From assembly GCF_010015585.1 (NCBI RefSeq), contig NW_022985080.1:467788-531787 (forward strand): 64,000 bases of DNA, given 5' to 3'. The DNA is from Eremomyces bilateralis CBS 781.70. Taxonomy: Eukaryota > Ascomycota > Dothideomycetes > Eremomycetales > Eremomycetaceae. Of the stretch, positions 44,390-56,528 are shown piece after piece. The notes under the pieces are model-generated. The model was not told the DNA's origin, made no database searches, and saw nothing but the letters and a program-made list of their open reading frames with translations. The first letter of the stretch is position 1. Every line of letters begins with the position of its first letter. A program made the position numbers and the translations under genes.

Positions 44390-46967
44390 CTGTGGCCGGG
44401 CTCTCCGCCATATGCCCCGCTGCGTCCGTCGCGTTGCAGCTGTCCACACGTGACGAGGGGCCGAGGCGCCCCCTTTCTAAACCCATTGTGGGGGATGGGA
44501 GGAGATCCAGACCGAGAAGTGTCCCTCTAGGACATAACCAGAGAACGATATGGAGTTCGGGGGAGGGTTATCAGCCAGAATTGCACGCAGTCGGCCAGGG
44601 GAGATGAGGAGAAACTGCAGGATCTCAGGTCGAATGCAAGTCTCATTTTCTCTCAACTGGTCGCGGAGTTCAGCGAGCCCCCTTGAAACTTCCGTCAACG
44701 AGGCCCGGAGATAGACACAATCCAGTGCTCAGATTTTGGCCAGCACAGCCAGTACAAGCATGATACTTCTTTCGTTGTCACCTCCACGACGCAACTCTTC
44801 CGGTCTAGCGATTACCACAAGCCTTTCCTGCCCCCTGTCCATCGCCGCTCAATGTGTCTTCCTTTCTCGCCTCGTGTGCGGAAGGAGAGGCGGACATGTT
44901 CAGACAAGTGTCGATCGGGTGCGTCTTGTTACCATTTCAAGAGGGAGGGAGTGTGAAGGATGAAAACATGGCTGTGTGCTTGTCGTCCATATTGTGAGCA
45001 GCCAGCTTGACATCCAATCCCAGGGTGTGGCAGTGGAGATGGGCGGTAGCAAGAGGAGGATGGTCCGCTGAGACGTTTGTGGCATTCATCAAGACCGAAC
45101 AGCATGGTGGTGCTCGACAACTCTGTCTGATTGGAGATGTTCAGGTCACATCCTCCAATACTACACATGTTTGTGGTCATTGGGCAGATGCCATTATCCG
45201 AAATCCAGTTCAGATCCAGTTCCAAGTCCAGCTTTCCAGTTCGTGAGATCCAAAGTGGTCCATGTCCAGATCCAATGTTCCACTCGGAGAGATCCGGCAG
45301 AGGGGAGCAGTATCAAACATCCAAGCTCTTACAAATTCAATTCTCCGTATTCCAGGCCATTTCAAAATGCTTCGTCATCACCTCATCGATCCAAGCATGT
45401 ACAGCTATCTTCAGCCCATATTCACCATTCCGCCACCACTGTCTGGTCTTGCGTCATGAACAAGTAAACGACAAGAATGAAACCATGAGCAACTGATTCT
45501 CCGACTCAACTGCCTATCCAGGTGACTCAGATAAAGATTACGTCGACACGACCGCGGATTTGCGATTCTGAAACCTACTATCGATGCTCTGGTCGTTGAT
45601 CATCTGAGGCGAGATGCCATTGGAGCTCCCTGGTTATATATAGCCTTAGCCGCATTCGAAGAGCAGAAACTTGGAAAAATCCCACTTCGTAGCTTTGGCT
45701 CCGCTTCGAGAAACCTGCCAAATGAAGCGGATCCAAGAGTCTTCAGGATGCATTCACCAAATGACTGGTATTAATATGGAGAAGTCTGGTACACTGTGGA
45801 GCTCCAGGGACAAATGTAGCAGCATCGTGACAACGATGAGTCTTGCTCAGCATCCTTGATGGAATTGAAGTTGGCCATTAGCTTGCCTGCCGACAACGGC
45901 ATCGTAGCCCTCAAACCAAAAGCCACTTGCTTCGTTGGGACTGCAAATCAACACCGATGAGGGGTCCTGCAGCCCGTAACTGCGCGCAACCGCACCTGGA
46001 TACGGGCATCCAAGTTGAACAACAGCGGAAGGTTGCAGCATGCAGGCTGGATGGAGACGCTCAAGGTATCAGGGTCGCTTCAACCCCTTCAGCTTCTGAA
46101 CCGTGGAAGGGTGGGATATTACACAGCCGTTAAGCGGGAAGCACCAAATTTGGGACCCCGTTAACTGAATTCCTCTGCGTTTTGCTCAAATGGTTCCTTG
46201 GGCTATTCTTGGCCCGTCCCTGTTGCTGTGGGCAATGGTGTGTGGGCGCAGGGAGGGTATGGTACCAAACATCCTGCGGTGGGGAGAATCCAGGGACTAT
46301 CCGGCATGGTCTCTGTTCCTATTGTAGAACCCGCATATTGGAATTTGGACAGTTTCATATCCGGAGTTCCCGACTTCGCCAATCTACGATATTCTTGATC
46401 GTGATATTGAAGCAGGAAGAGAGGAGAATGATACTGTCCATGCCTCCGTGGTAATTGGGATCATCGATACGGTCCCCCCCCGGCTGGAACCACCACTGGT
46501 GTCCTTGGCGCCTCAGGCTCGGATCGTGACTTCTCCTGGCGTTTCCCGACGCTAAGGCTTGGCATTCGGCCAGCAACGACAACTTTGACAAGTCGCGCAA
46601 CGTCCATCCTAAACGGGCGTTGCCAGACTCAGGTACTTCCGCGATTTTCGTGGGAAACCGAACCTCACTCCGTCAGACCATCGTGACAGTCCAAAGGACC
46701 GCTCGACTTCACTTCGCTCACTCCTCATCCCTTCACCGCCCTGGGTATTCGCTGTCCTTACAACGGTAGCGATCGGCGTCCACGCGATAGCTTTTCTGAC
46801 CTCTCACTCCATGGTCCCCATCTTCTCCTATCTCTCCGACCCCCTTCGCATCGGCTGTAGACTCCGACCGCGACAACGAACGATTTGCTAGGAAAGACTA
46901 GTTGCGAGACGAATTCGGAAGGCGGCCGTGACCCAATTCATACGATCGAGCTGGAGGAACCACAAGA

Positions 46968-49900
46968 ATGAGCGCCGCCTTCGCGGGAGGAGGCGGTCCA
47001 CCCGCGGGGCCTCGAGGACGAAAGGAGAACAACGGACAGTCTCCATATGGCGGATGGCAGCCGGGCAGCAACAGCCAAGGCGAATTGGGTCCGAATCGAT
47101 CGTTCTATATTGATGATGCCGACCGCGAGAACTCGAATCTCCAACCCAACCCTCATCCATCAGCCCTCACCGCTAATTCGAATCCGAACGATAAGACACA
47201 ATCGAATCTCAGTCTGGAGGAGAAAGCCAAACGAGATGGTTCCAGACAGCGAACTTCCACGGAGCTGGGAAGAAGACCAAGCGGGCCGCGTTTCTGCGAG
47301 AAATGTGGTGAGCAGCTGCAAGGACAATTCGTCAGAGCGTTGGGTGCTCTATGGCACTTAGAATGCTTCTCATGCAGGGTGAGTTGTTTGCGTATGGTTT
47401 TGCGAGAGGTTGCCGGAGGCTGATGTAGGTGGTATAGGACTGTGGTAAAACGGTGGCCCAGAAGTTCTTCCCTCGCGAAGAGGAAGACGGTTCTGGTAAA
47501 CAGTTTGCCCTCTGCGAGACGGACTATTTCCGACGCCTGGATCTTCTCTGTGCCAAATGCGGTGGTGCTCTGCGGGGTTCTTATATTACCGCCGTCGACA
47601 AGAAGTACCACATCGATCACTTTACGTGCTCTTCGTGCTCCTTGGTGTTTGGTGAAGCCGACAGCTACTACGAGCACGAGAGCAACGTATATTGCCATTA
47701 CCACTATTCCACTCGATACGCTGCTAAGTGCAACGGTTGCCAAAACTCCATCTTGAAGCAGTTCATCGAATTGTTCCGGAACGGAGTAAACCAGCATTGG
47801 CATCCTGAATGCTATATGATCCACAAGTTTTGGAACGTCCGATTATGGCCTTCTGGTCAAGACGCACCGGATCGTTCAACGATCGAAGGCGATGTTGACC
47901 CTAGAGAACGGGATCGAGTGATGAAAGCCGAGGATGGAGTCGAGAACAAGGTCCACTTCATCTGGATTTCGTTGTCGATGTACGAAGAGAAATCGGCGAC
48001 TCGAATATCGGATATGCTCCTTCAAGTCAGCAACGGGCTGTACTATGATAGCATCAAGTCGGCCCGGTACTTCATCACCCATTGTGAAGTCCTTTTCAAT
48101 GGCTGTACGGAAGTTGAGAGACTCTGTTCCTCGGCACAACCACAGAAGATTGAGCTTCATTACGAACGAGAAGCGAAGGTCCTTTGCAAGAAGCTCGTTG
48201 GATTCTTCACGTTGATGGCGGAATCCGCCAGGAATGATGCTGTACAAGGAGTCAGCCAGGACCTTCTCACGTTGGTAACCGGTCTAGCACATTACCTGAA
48301 GCTCGTTATCCGTATTGCTCTCCAGGGGTCGTTGAAGCATCAGCATACCAACGGCAGCGACGAGGCGTTGCACAAATTGCTTGGCAGCGTCAATGGTCTC
48401 GAGGAGACTATAAAAGTCAGCGGGGAGCCCCCTCAGCAGGAACTCGACATGCTCGTCACAGTCGACGCAGACCGATGCAGAGAATGTGGGGAGAATACCG
48501 AAGGCCGCACCGTCTTGTCGGATATCAAGAGGGCCCCGATGATGGTGTTCCACCCGCAGTGCATCAAATGTTGGAGTTGTCAAAGGCCATTCCCGGATCC
48601 CAGTCTGGAAGCGTATTGGTCACGGTCCACAAACAGAGTGGTCTGTAAGGACTGCGTCCGAGCCAAGGAGCCGGCATTTGACGATGCTGCGCTTGTCTTT
48701 CATGTTGCGTCTCGTCTGCAGAATTTCGCGCATTTGTTGAAGGTAGCACATGCGAGATTGCTGGCGTCGATGAAGCAGATGATGAGAATAACGCAGACGA
48801 CTGGTCAGTCCACTAGAATGCATGATAGAAGAGCGGAGGTGCTGACTGAAAGTAGATGATTCACTCCTACAGATGGGAACGACTGGGGGGATGGGAGAAC
48901 CCCCGATGCTAAGCCCAGATAGTCGTTCAAGATCATATGCGGCGCCGAGTGTCCGTGACGGTGAAAAGGTCGCTGCCTATCAGGAAAGCATGGGCAAAAT
49001 TTCCCGGATGAGATCAACACGGCTCGACAAACGTTTATCTTCCACCATGCAACGTGCACGCTCTTCACGCATCATCAATTCGCCTGAAGGTCTCACTGCA
49101 CGTCCGGGATCTTCCGATGATCAACCAACTCAAGATCGTGGTTTGATGCAAATTATTGATCAAGAAGAACCTTACACCTCACCATCCCTAGGTGTTGCTG
49201 GCCACTCTTTTGGTACTGGTCCCGTCCTTGACGACCTCCCGCGGCTGTTCGCCCGCGAACAGGCCAGACAACTTCACCCGAACGCCGCGAGATACGCTGG
49301 TGACAATCTCATTCCGGAAGACAACATGTTCAGAGGAGTCAAGTATCTAAATGGGCATGCGCGGCAGACTTCCGGAGATCAGAACGGTAATGGCATTCCT
49401 ACCGGCTATCAACAGCAGAAGAAATATTTCAGCCAACTCTCTCCCGTCGACGGCTTCATTGTCAAGCACGTATCCGTTACGGTCCTATCTTCATCTCCCG
49501 GCGGAGATTTCACTCAAGACGAACTCTTATCCCTCATCGAGACACGCAGCAATTCCGTCTGGAAACGCCTATTCGCCAAAAACGACCGTTCAAAACAGAA
49601 AACACGAAACCGAGCAACGGTCTTTGGCAATGACCTTGCCTTTGTCATCGAGCACAAAGGTGCTGAAACCACCGACTGCGTTGGACCTGGCTCTCTCCGT
49701 GTCCCTGCCGTCCTCGCTGACGCCATCACTGCAATGCACAACATGGACATGACCGCCGAGGGCATCTTCCGCAAGAGCGGGAACATTGGCAAGCTTCGCG
49801 ATCTGGCCTCCAAGATCGATGCCGATGGCTCAGACTCCTCTGAGCTCATCAAAGAAGGCCCAATTCAAGTTGCTGTTCTCATCAAGCGATTCCTCCGCGA

Positions 49901-50843
49901 TCTCCCAGAGCCTCTCCTGACATTTAAGCTCCATAAACTCTGGATCCACACTGCCAGTAAGTATCCCGGTTATCACTTTCACCATCGCCTGCCAATGCCA
50001 CACACTTGGGGCTTGACGCACCTATTTTGTAGGCAGATGTTGTGTCAATTGCATATCATCAATTCCCATCGTCGATGCCCCTTTTGTGGGTCTCGTGACA
50101 TGGTCACGTGCTTTCATGGTCGAGATTGCAGAGCTAACTTCGAATAGAAATCACACATCAGGAAACTCGTCTTCGTGTGCTTCATCTCACAGTCTGTCTT
50201 CTTCCAAAGCCCAACCGTGACACCTTGGAAGTGCTCTGCAGCTTCCTCGCTTGGGTTGCTTCTTTCAGCCTCGTGGACGAGGAGACTGGCTCGAAGATGG
50301 ACATGCATAACCTTGCGACCGTCATCGCACCAAACATTCTTTATGAGAAAGCTGCAGATGATAAGAGAACACTGCCAGATCCCAGCATCAGCTTCCTTGC
50401 GATTGAGACTGTGTTCAACCTGATCCAACACGTCGAAGAGTTTGCTGAGGTTCGTACCCCCTTCATGGTTCTCGGTGGTCGTCCATTTGCATGATCGCTA
50501 ATATTTCTCGATTCAGGTCCCAGCTGATATCCAGCACATCATGTCCGATCCCACCTTGTTTGGAGATGCTCCAACGGAGATCACCACGAAGGAAATCCTC
50601 AAGCGTGTCACCGAATACGCCAACCGTCCCAAGGGGGAGCAGCCCTCCCAAGCCGTTCATACTCGCCAGAATGATTCTCGCTCCGCAGCTCCCGTTGTCC
50701 ACAATCAGGATTCGTCGGCTTGGGGACATACTGAGGCGACCGTTGCCGGACCGAGTGGTACCCGACCCTATCGATCTCAAGCCGAGGTGGTTGGAAGCGC
50801 ACAACCAATCCGATATCCTGTTGGAAATGGACATGCGGTTTAG
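46968..50843 (+). CDS. LIM-domain RhoGAP, Lrg1 type
   Basis: Five exons (46968-47378, 47438-48803, 48856-49956, 50148-50449, 50517-50843) give 1168 aa. After a disordered N-terminus, LIM zinc fingers begin: 'RFCEKCGEQLQGQFVRALG', 'LLCAKCGGALRGSYITAVDK' with 'YHIDHFTCSSC', and 'KCNGCQNSILKQFIELFRNG'. A further LIM finger precedes the GAP region ('DRCRECGENTEGRTVLSDIK', 'CIKCWSCQRPFPD'). The RhoGAP domain has the arginine finger in 'AEGIFRKSGN' (nt about 49757-49786), then 'KRFLRDLPEPLLTFKLHKLW' and 'MDMHNLATVIAPNIL'. Lrg1 proteins inactivate Rho1 at the tip and septum and tune cell-wall synthesis through PKC and glucan synthase. The third intron is 191 bp, long for this window. The second intron was placed at 48804-48855 because only that acceptor keeps the frame. 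Confidence 0.94.
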
Positions 50844-53010
50844 GTGACGCCGAACTTGACGTGCTCATCGCACCTGGTCAACACCCTAGGAACGAATTCT
50901 TCGAAACACTACAGACGATTGATATGGAATAAGCTGGATTTTCTACTATTATGTTTCATGCAGCTTAACCACTTGCTCGACTGCTGCATGAAATTTTAGC
51001 CCAGTGCCATAATCTCTCGAGGCAGACGTATATGTCGTCTTGGTGTCGCGTCACCTCTCCATGCCTCTCAAAAAGCGGTTTCGCCAGCTCCCTCTGATTT
51101 TCACACCGGCCAGAATTCCAACAGTTTCATGCAGACTTCTTTTCACGCGGAATCTCATTCTGGCATCTTGTATTAGCCTTCCCCATGACGTCGAAAAACA
51201 GCCATTCACCCCTTCGCTTCGAAAAATTCTGTGTTGGCACAATATCCTACTCGCATGCGGCTCTGAAATTGCAAACCTGGTTTTCTTCGCTGGCCCATGG
51301 CCTTGGTTTTCCTACGAAAATTTCATACCACTGGCGAGCAAGCAAGCAAGCGGCCTGCGGTTTCCATTTGTTTCTAATCCACCCCATTGGCGACGAACGA
51401 TTCGGAGTTTTTTTTATATTTCATGGATCCGCTCTCGGAGCGAGCACGGATGGGATGGAGCGCGAGAATCCAGGATATGGGCGTTCAGTTTTCAATATTC
51501 ACCTTGCTTGATCGATTGATGGAGGGTGGGGCTTCAGGACTACCTAAGTCGGGTCTATTTGGTGACCCAGAGAGTCTTTTGATGGAAAGTTTTCATTTCG
51601 AGTTTACTCATCACGAATCATGAACGATCCAGAAACATCAGAACAGCGCGTCCAGGATCAAACACATACATCCCACGTTCTCATATGTATCTCACTCACG
51701 ACTCGCGACCCGTGGTTTGGCATTTTCTTGCCTTGCCTCTCGCTCGCTTTCCTCTGCCGCCTCTCTTTCCGGGAAGTTTTTTTTTCCTGGATTTCCGGGT
51801 TTCATGCATTGGATTGAATTCCGGGGACGGCGGACCGTGGAGGGATGGGATCAGGGAGGATCATGAGCATCCTGCGGGTTCTGTGGTCTTTTGCTGTGTT
51901 CAATACAATAAACGGGTCCCTTTGTATAGTAGCGAAAAAATTGAAACAAAAAACAATAGTCGTCCCCCCATGCGTGATTGTGATTATGGCTGCTTGATCT
52001 GCCTGTTTTGGCTGTTGTCCGGATAGGTGTGTTACTTCAAGCTGTAAACATATCACCAATAAGTTACACAATTTCAGTTATAAAACCTGAAGGAAGTCAT
52101 CTTCGATACTAGTGGATATGCTGTCGTCTTGCGGTACGTTGTCTTCTATCAAATTTTATCCAGGTACTGTTCACGATTAACTCATGTTATTCCCAGCCAT
52201 TCACATGTCTATTCGGTATTGGGGTGTGTTTGCTAGACTGATAGATTGTACTGATGGGACGAAAAAGGGGTTAATGCTTTCTTTCCCACTGTGTATCCAG
52301 TTTGAAAGGCCACCACTCTATTATGATAATCTAAATAATAGTGGCTTTAATATTCATGATGCTCTGAATAATTTGCAAGTTCATCAACTCCGGTCAGAAT
52401 ATTGGACGCATCAGATAACTGTGTCGCCTCATTCCAGTTCCTACGTTTTGACCTGCCATTCTACCGTCAGTAACAGATAAACCATTGCAAAGCGAGACGG
52501 GCACGAGTCAAGTCAACCTTCGAGCAGTATCATGAAAGGGTAGGAGATATAGCACATACGGTTTAGTGGAAGAGAGCAATACCGCTGTATTCAGAACATA
52601 ACAACACATCCGTTCCTTCGACTCGCGAAAGTTTTGTATGTACAACGGAACATCAAAATATACGGAACGGAAAGACATCAATCTACGCTCACCGCCCCCT
52701 TTAGCTCTCCTTTAGCTTCTCAAACCCATCCATTCTACAGCGAATCCTACCATGCAAACCAACCACGAATAGCGCTGATCAAAAACACACGGCCGCTTTG
52801 ACACGAACACGAAACAGGGGACGATACGGTAGGTCACGTAGCGTTCAAATTAAAAGGAAATAAAAGGTCAAGTCCCCCTAACCACCACACCAAGAATGTC
52901 CACAGCGAATGTGCAAGCGTATCGTTCGCCAAACCAAATCAACCCATGCTTCTACCACGTCCAACCTGCCCGTCCCCCCATCGCAATGCGCTGAAATAAT
53001 TCCGTGCCGT
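50844..53010. other. Convergent intergenic region
   Basis: 2.2 kb between the stops of lrg1 and sla1. The largest frame (159 codons, 51040-51519) has no recognisable content. The part from 51900 to 52500 is AT-rich. No RNA gene was recognised. Confidence 0.55.
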
Positions 53011-56000
53011 CTAGAATCCAAACGGGTTGTTCGGCGCTGTGCATAGGTCAGTATTGCTCATTTCCAAAAAAAAAATCGGGGGCGTGGAAGATGTGAGGGG
53101 GTGCACGTACTCGCCTGACTCAAATTCGCCCGCCGTCCCGTCGGCTGCGGCGCCAACTTCTTCTGCCCGGCAACCCCGAAGCGCACGGGCGGCGGCGGCC
53201 CCGTCTTCTGGGGCTGCAGCGGCTGTGCGGCGGGTTGGCTCTGCGGGATCGGCGGGACAGGAGGTGGTTGGAAGCCGGTGGGTTGGGAGGCTTGGAAGCC
53301 GGTGGGTTGTGGCTGGAGAGCGGGGGGGAGGAAAGCGTTGATGCCGGTGGGTTGGGGGTGGAGAGGAGAGGGGGAGTAGGTGGACGGGGATTGGAACCCG
53401 GTGGGTTGGGGCTGGAAGGGGGCGCGGGGGGGGTCGGCGAAGGGTGAGCCGGATTGGTTGCCGAGGTTGGTGGGTTGGGGTTGGAAACCGGTGGGTTGGG
53501 GTTGGAACCCGGTGGGTTGGGGTTGGAACCCGGTGGGTTGGGGTTGGAACCCGGTGGATTGGGGTTGTTGGAATTGGGCGTTCGGGTACGACATCGGCAT
53601 GCCGTTGGGGCCGAATTGGGGTTGGAACCCTGTGGGTTGCGGCTGCATTTGAGCGTATTGCTGCGCCATTTTCTGCTGGTTCAACTCGATCATGCTCTGG
53701 CCCGGGCCGGAGGGCTGCGCGTGGATGACGCCGGAGTGGTAGCCGGTGAGCTGCGGCTGCAGCGGCGGTGGCTGGAACGCGTTCTGCTGCGCATTCGGCG
53801 CGGACGAGGCGCGCGCGGGAGGAGGCGCGATGAGGGAGTTCCCGGTCGTCTGTTGCGGAGGAGCAGGTCGTTGTCGGGACACATTGAGGCCCTGGGGTGG
53901 CGCCTGTGCAAGCTGGTCGAAGAGAGAGGGAGTGGCGCCGGTAGGTTGTGCGGGCTGTGCGGGCGCGACAGCTTGGTCGGGGGCTGCTGTTGGAGGAGAT
54001 GGTTGGGCTGGCTGGGCTATTGTCGGCTGCAGAGGTGGACTGAGCAAGGAGAGTTCGGCGAGCGATCCAGTGACTGCAGGAGAAGGGCTGGATACCGGGG
54101 CCGAAGAGACTTGAACGGCGGACTTGGATTTCCGCGGCTCCCAGGCATTATCGTCAAAGCCACCAACGTTGTCCTTCTCCGGAGGTGGTGGTCCAGAAGC
54201 GATTGGCGTAGGTTTGGCGTCTTCCGGCTGCGCTTCCTTCTCGTCTTTCAGCCTGAACGCGTCGGCATCCACTGTGTTGTTCGTCTCAACCGGTGGAGCT
54301 GGGCGGCCCTTCTTCGTATTGTTCAAGAGCGTGCCACCCGGCCCAGAGAAGAGCCCACCAGCAGAGCCATTCGCTCCGCCACCCTCACCTCGATTGAACT
54401 TGGAATCCAGGTACTTCATGATGCGCAAGATGTCACCCTCTTTGATGCCTAGCGTGCGTAGCGTCTGTGGATTGATGGCCTCCATGGTCTCCTCTCCCAT
54501 CTGATCGCGCTTGAACGCCTGATTGTATCGCTCGCAAATCTGCGGATTGACTCCACACGCCAGGAAGAAATCGAACCAATCGTACTTGCTACCGGCGCTC
54601 CGGTCGATGCTGGCTCCGGCTGTGGGGGATCCCCGCCTGGAATTCTTGCTTCGGATCTCGGAGAGCGGCTTATCCTCATCGAGAGAGACACCGGTGGCAT
54701 CCTCCACGTACTCAATATCGACCATGGACATCTTGGAAACGGGGACGGCGATGCGCACGCCGTTGAGCTTATGCAGATGAATCTTGCCTTCCCGGAGGCC
54801 AAGGAATTCAGCATCAACCTTGAATGACTCCGTCCGATCAGTCCATTGGCGAACTTTGGCCGGATTTGGTTCTGTTGTACGATCAATACTTGCACAAATA
54901 CAATAGTCTACGGATTGACAAGACTTACTCTCCGCCCGCGAACTACCCTGCGTGCTTCCCCGCTTCGATTTCCGCTGCGAACCACTTCGGCTAGAGGGAT
55001 CATCTCTCATGAGACTGCTTCCTCTCTGCGGGAGCGGCAATCCCGGTCCCACCGAACCGTTTTCCGACTTCTTATGACCCCTCTTCGAGGCGCCCCGCGC
55101 CTGTCGCTCTTCTTCCGCCCGATTCTTTTCCACGGTGCTGCGAGTATCGAGACCCCCGGCCGTCAACTCGACGTACTGAGCAGGCACGACGCCCTCGTCG
55201 CCCGTCCGCATGTTCTGCACCTTCCACCACTCTTCGCTAGAGCGGTCGTCGAGGATCTCTACGTGGTCGCCTTCCTGGACGGCGATTTCGTCGGCGTCGT
55301 TCGGGGAGAAGTCGAACTTGACGATGCCCGACTTTTTTCGGCTGGCGTTGCCCTGCGCGGCGTTGAGGATCTCGGCCATGGGACCGAGCTCCGACTGCGA
55401 TCGGACGGCGCCGGAGATTTCGCCGAGCATGCGGGTGATTTCCTCGGCGGTCTCGGTGTTGCCGGCGTGGATGTGGAACTCATGCGACGGGCGAATTACG
55501 ACGATGAAGACGCGTTTGCCCTCGATGCTGTAGTTCGTCATGTGACTGCCGTCCCATACCTGCTCCTTTCCTTTCTGACCACCACCCGAGTCGATCTCGG
55601 ATACCATGATCCGGCAATTCCGAACATCAATACCTAGCACCGACTTAATCTTATGCTCCTTTCCAAGCGCGCTCTTGACCTGATAGATATTGAACAACTT
55701 GAAGCTCCCTCCGAAGTTGTTGCGTGGCGGCGGCGTCGATCGAGACTCTGTAGGAGAAAAAGTTGGGGATATCGGGGACATCGGGGACATCGGAGGGGGG
55801 GACACTTCGCTTGGCGGTCTTCGAGGTAATTGAGGCGTGTCTTCCTCCTCTTCGGCGAACCGCACGCTTCGGGATGGCAACGGCGGGGCGTCTTCATCTT
55901 CCGCGGGCGGTGGAGGTACTGGACGCGACTCTCGTGCGTAAGAATCTCTTGCCGGGGCACTGTATCTTGATGCAACATCGTCACCACCGCCCGTCTTCTG

Positions 56001-56528
56001 CGCAAGTATCCCAGCCAGAGCAGCAGCCGGGCTCTGCGTCGGGGTATCCGGAGACGGAGGAATGGATTCTGGTTCTTCTACTGGAGCAGCTCTCGGCAGT
56101 GCCGGGGCAGCTGGTGGTCGAGCCGGTTTCGGAGGAGCCTGTTCGTCATCTTCCGCTTCCTCGATGTAGTTCGACGGAACGAAGCCAAACTCTCCGTTGA
56201 AGCCAACGAGGGTCCAGTCGGGGTCGGAAGTGTCATAAACATCGAGGAGCGACTCTTCGGTGAACGACAGTTCCTCATCCGTTTGACGAGTGTAATCATA
56301 CAGCGCCTTTGCCTTGTTCGAAGCGGTCGCCTCCTCGACGTAATTATTCGGGATCAGGCCTTCGGGCTCCTCTTCGCCTTCGTCGGCTGCCTTCTTCTTC
56401 GCCTTCCACCAGCCATCGTCCGCGCTCTTGTCGAGAACAAAAAGCAAATCACCATCTTGGATTTCCAACTCTCCTTCTCCTTGCGGAGCATAGTCGTATA
56501 TGGCTCGGTAGACACCCTCGAAACCCAT
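53011..56528 (-). CDS. sla1: Sla1, endocytic actin-patch adaptor
   Basis: Three exons (54929-56528, 53111-54871, 53011-53036) give 1128 aa. Two SH3 domains open the protein ('YRAIYDYAPQGEGELEIQDG', 'AKALYDYTRQTDEELSFTEE'). A third lies near residues 395-455 ('GIVKFDFSPNDADEIAVQEG'). The SHD1 cargo-binding domain is 'WTDRTESFKVDAEFLGLREG', and the SAM-like SHD2 is 'KYDWFDFFLACGVNPQICER'. The C-terminal third is built of QPTGF repeats, Prk1/Ark1 kinase-type LxxQxTG sites. The last exon is 26 nt and adds the ending 'TPNNPFGF'; NPF motifs bind EH-domain proteins such as Pan1 and End3. Intron 54872-54928 is 57 bp and frame-neutral, so a retained form would also be open. Sla1 couples cargo, clathrin and Arp2/3 activators at the cell cortex. 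Confidence 0.96.
53469..53567 (-). repeat. 21-bp minisatellite coding for FQPQPTG units
   Basis: Four full copies of the plus-strand unit ggtgggttggggttggaacc(c) (53469-53489, 53490-53510, 53511-53531, 53532-53552) and a partial fifth. The first copy differs at one base and the rest are identical. Diverged copies lie on both sides (53270-53420 and 53620-53640). Confidence 0.9.

Larger units (their letters stand above)
40112..46967. other. Gene-poor block with coding-like fragments
   Basis: 6.9 kb between the hypothetical gene and lrg1 with no intact gene. The longest frame (184 codons, minus, 43459-44013) has no recognisable content and is overlapped by open frames on the other strand. Coding-like relics are a P450-like heme motif at 42329-42358, an MFS-like motif at 44357-44389, and an open stretch at about 45560-45773 without a start codon. 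A further 66-codon frame lies at 46198-46398. Short duplicated sequences occur at 43547-43577 and at 42998/43129. Base composition is not AT-rich, so strong RIP is unlikely. Confidence 0.5.

Noticed and set aside
40112-46967. An intact transposable element or strong RIP in the gene-poor block
   Set aside because: No reverse transcriptase, integrase or transposase motif, long terminal repeat or inverted repeat pair was found. Base composition is not the AT-rich pattern expected of heavy RIP.
51040-51519. A 159-codon frame downstream of lrg1
   Set aside because: It is biased to Ser, Phe and Arg, has no recognisable motif, and lies where the lrg1 3' UTR is expected.
53454-54452. A 332-codon plus-strand frame opposite sla1
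   Set aside because: It is the antisense shadow of Gln/Pro-rich Sla1 repeats. Composition is Trp/Gly/Leu-repetitive with no start context or domain.
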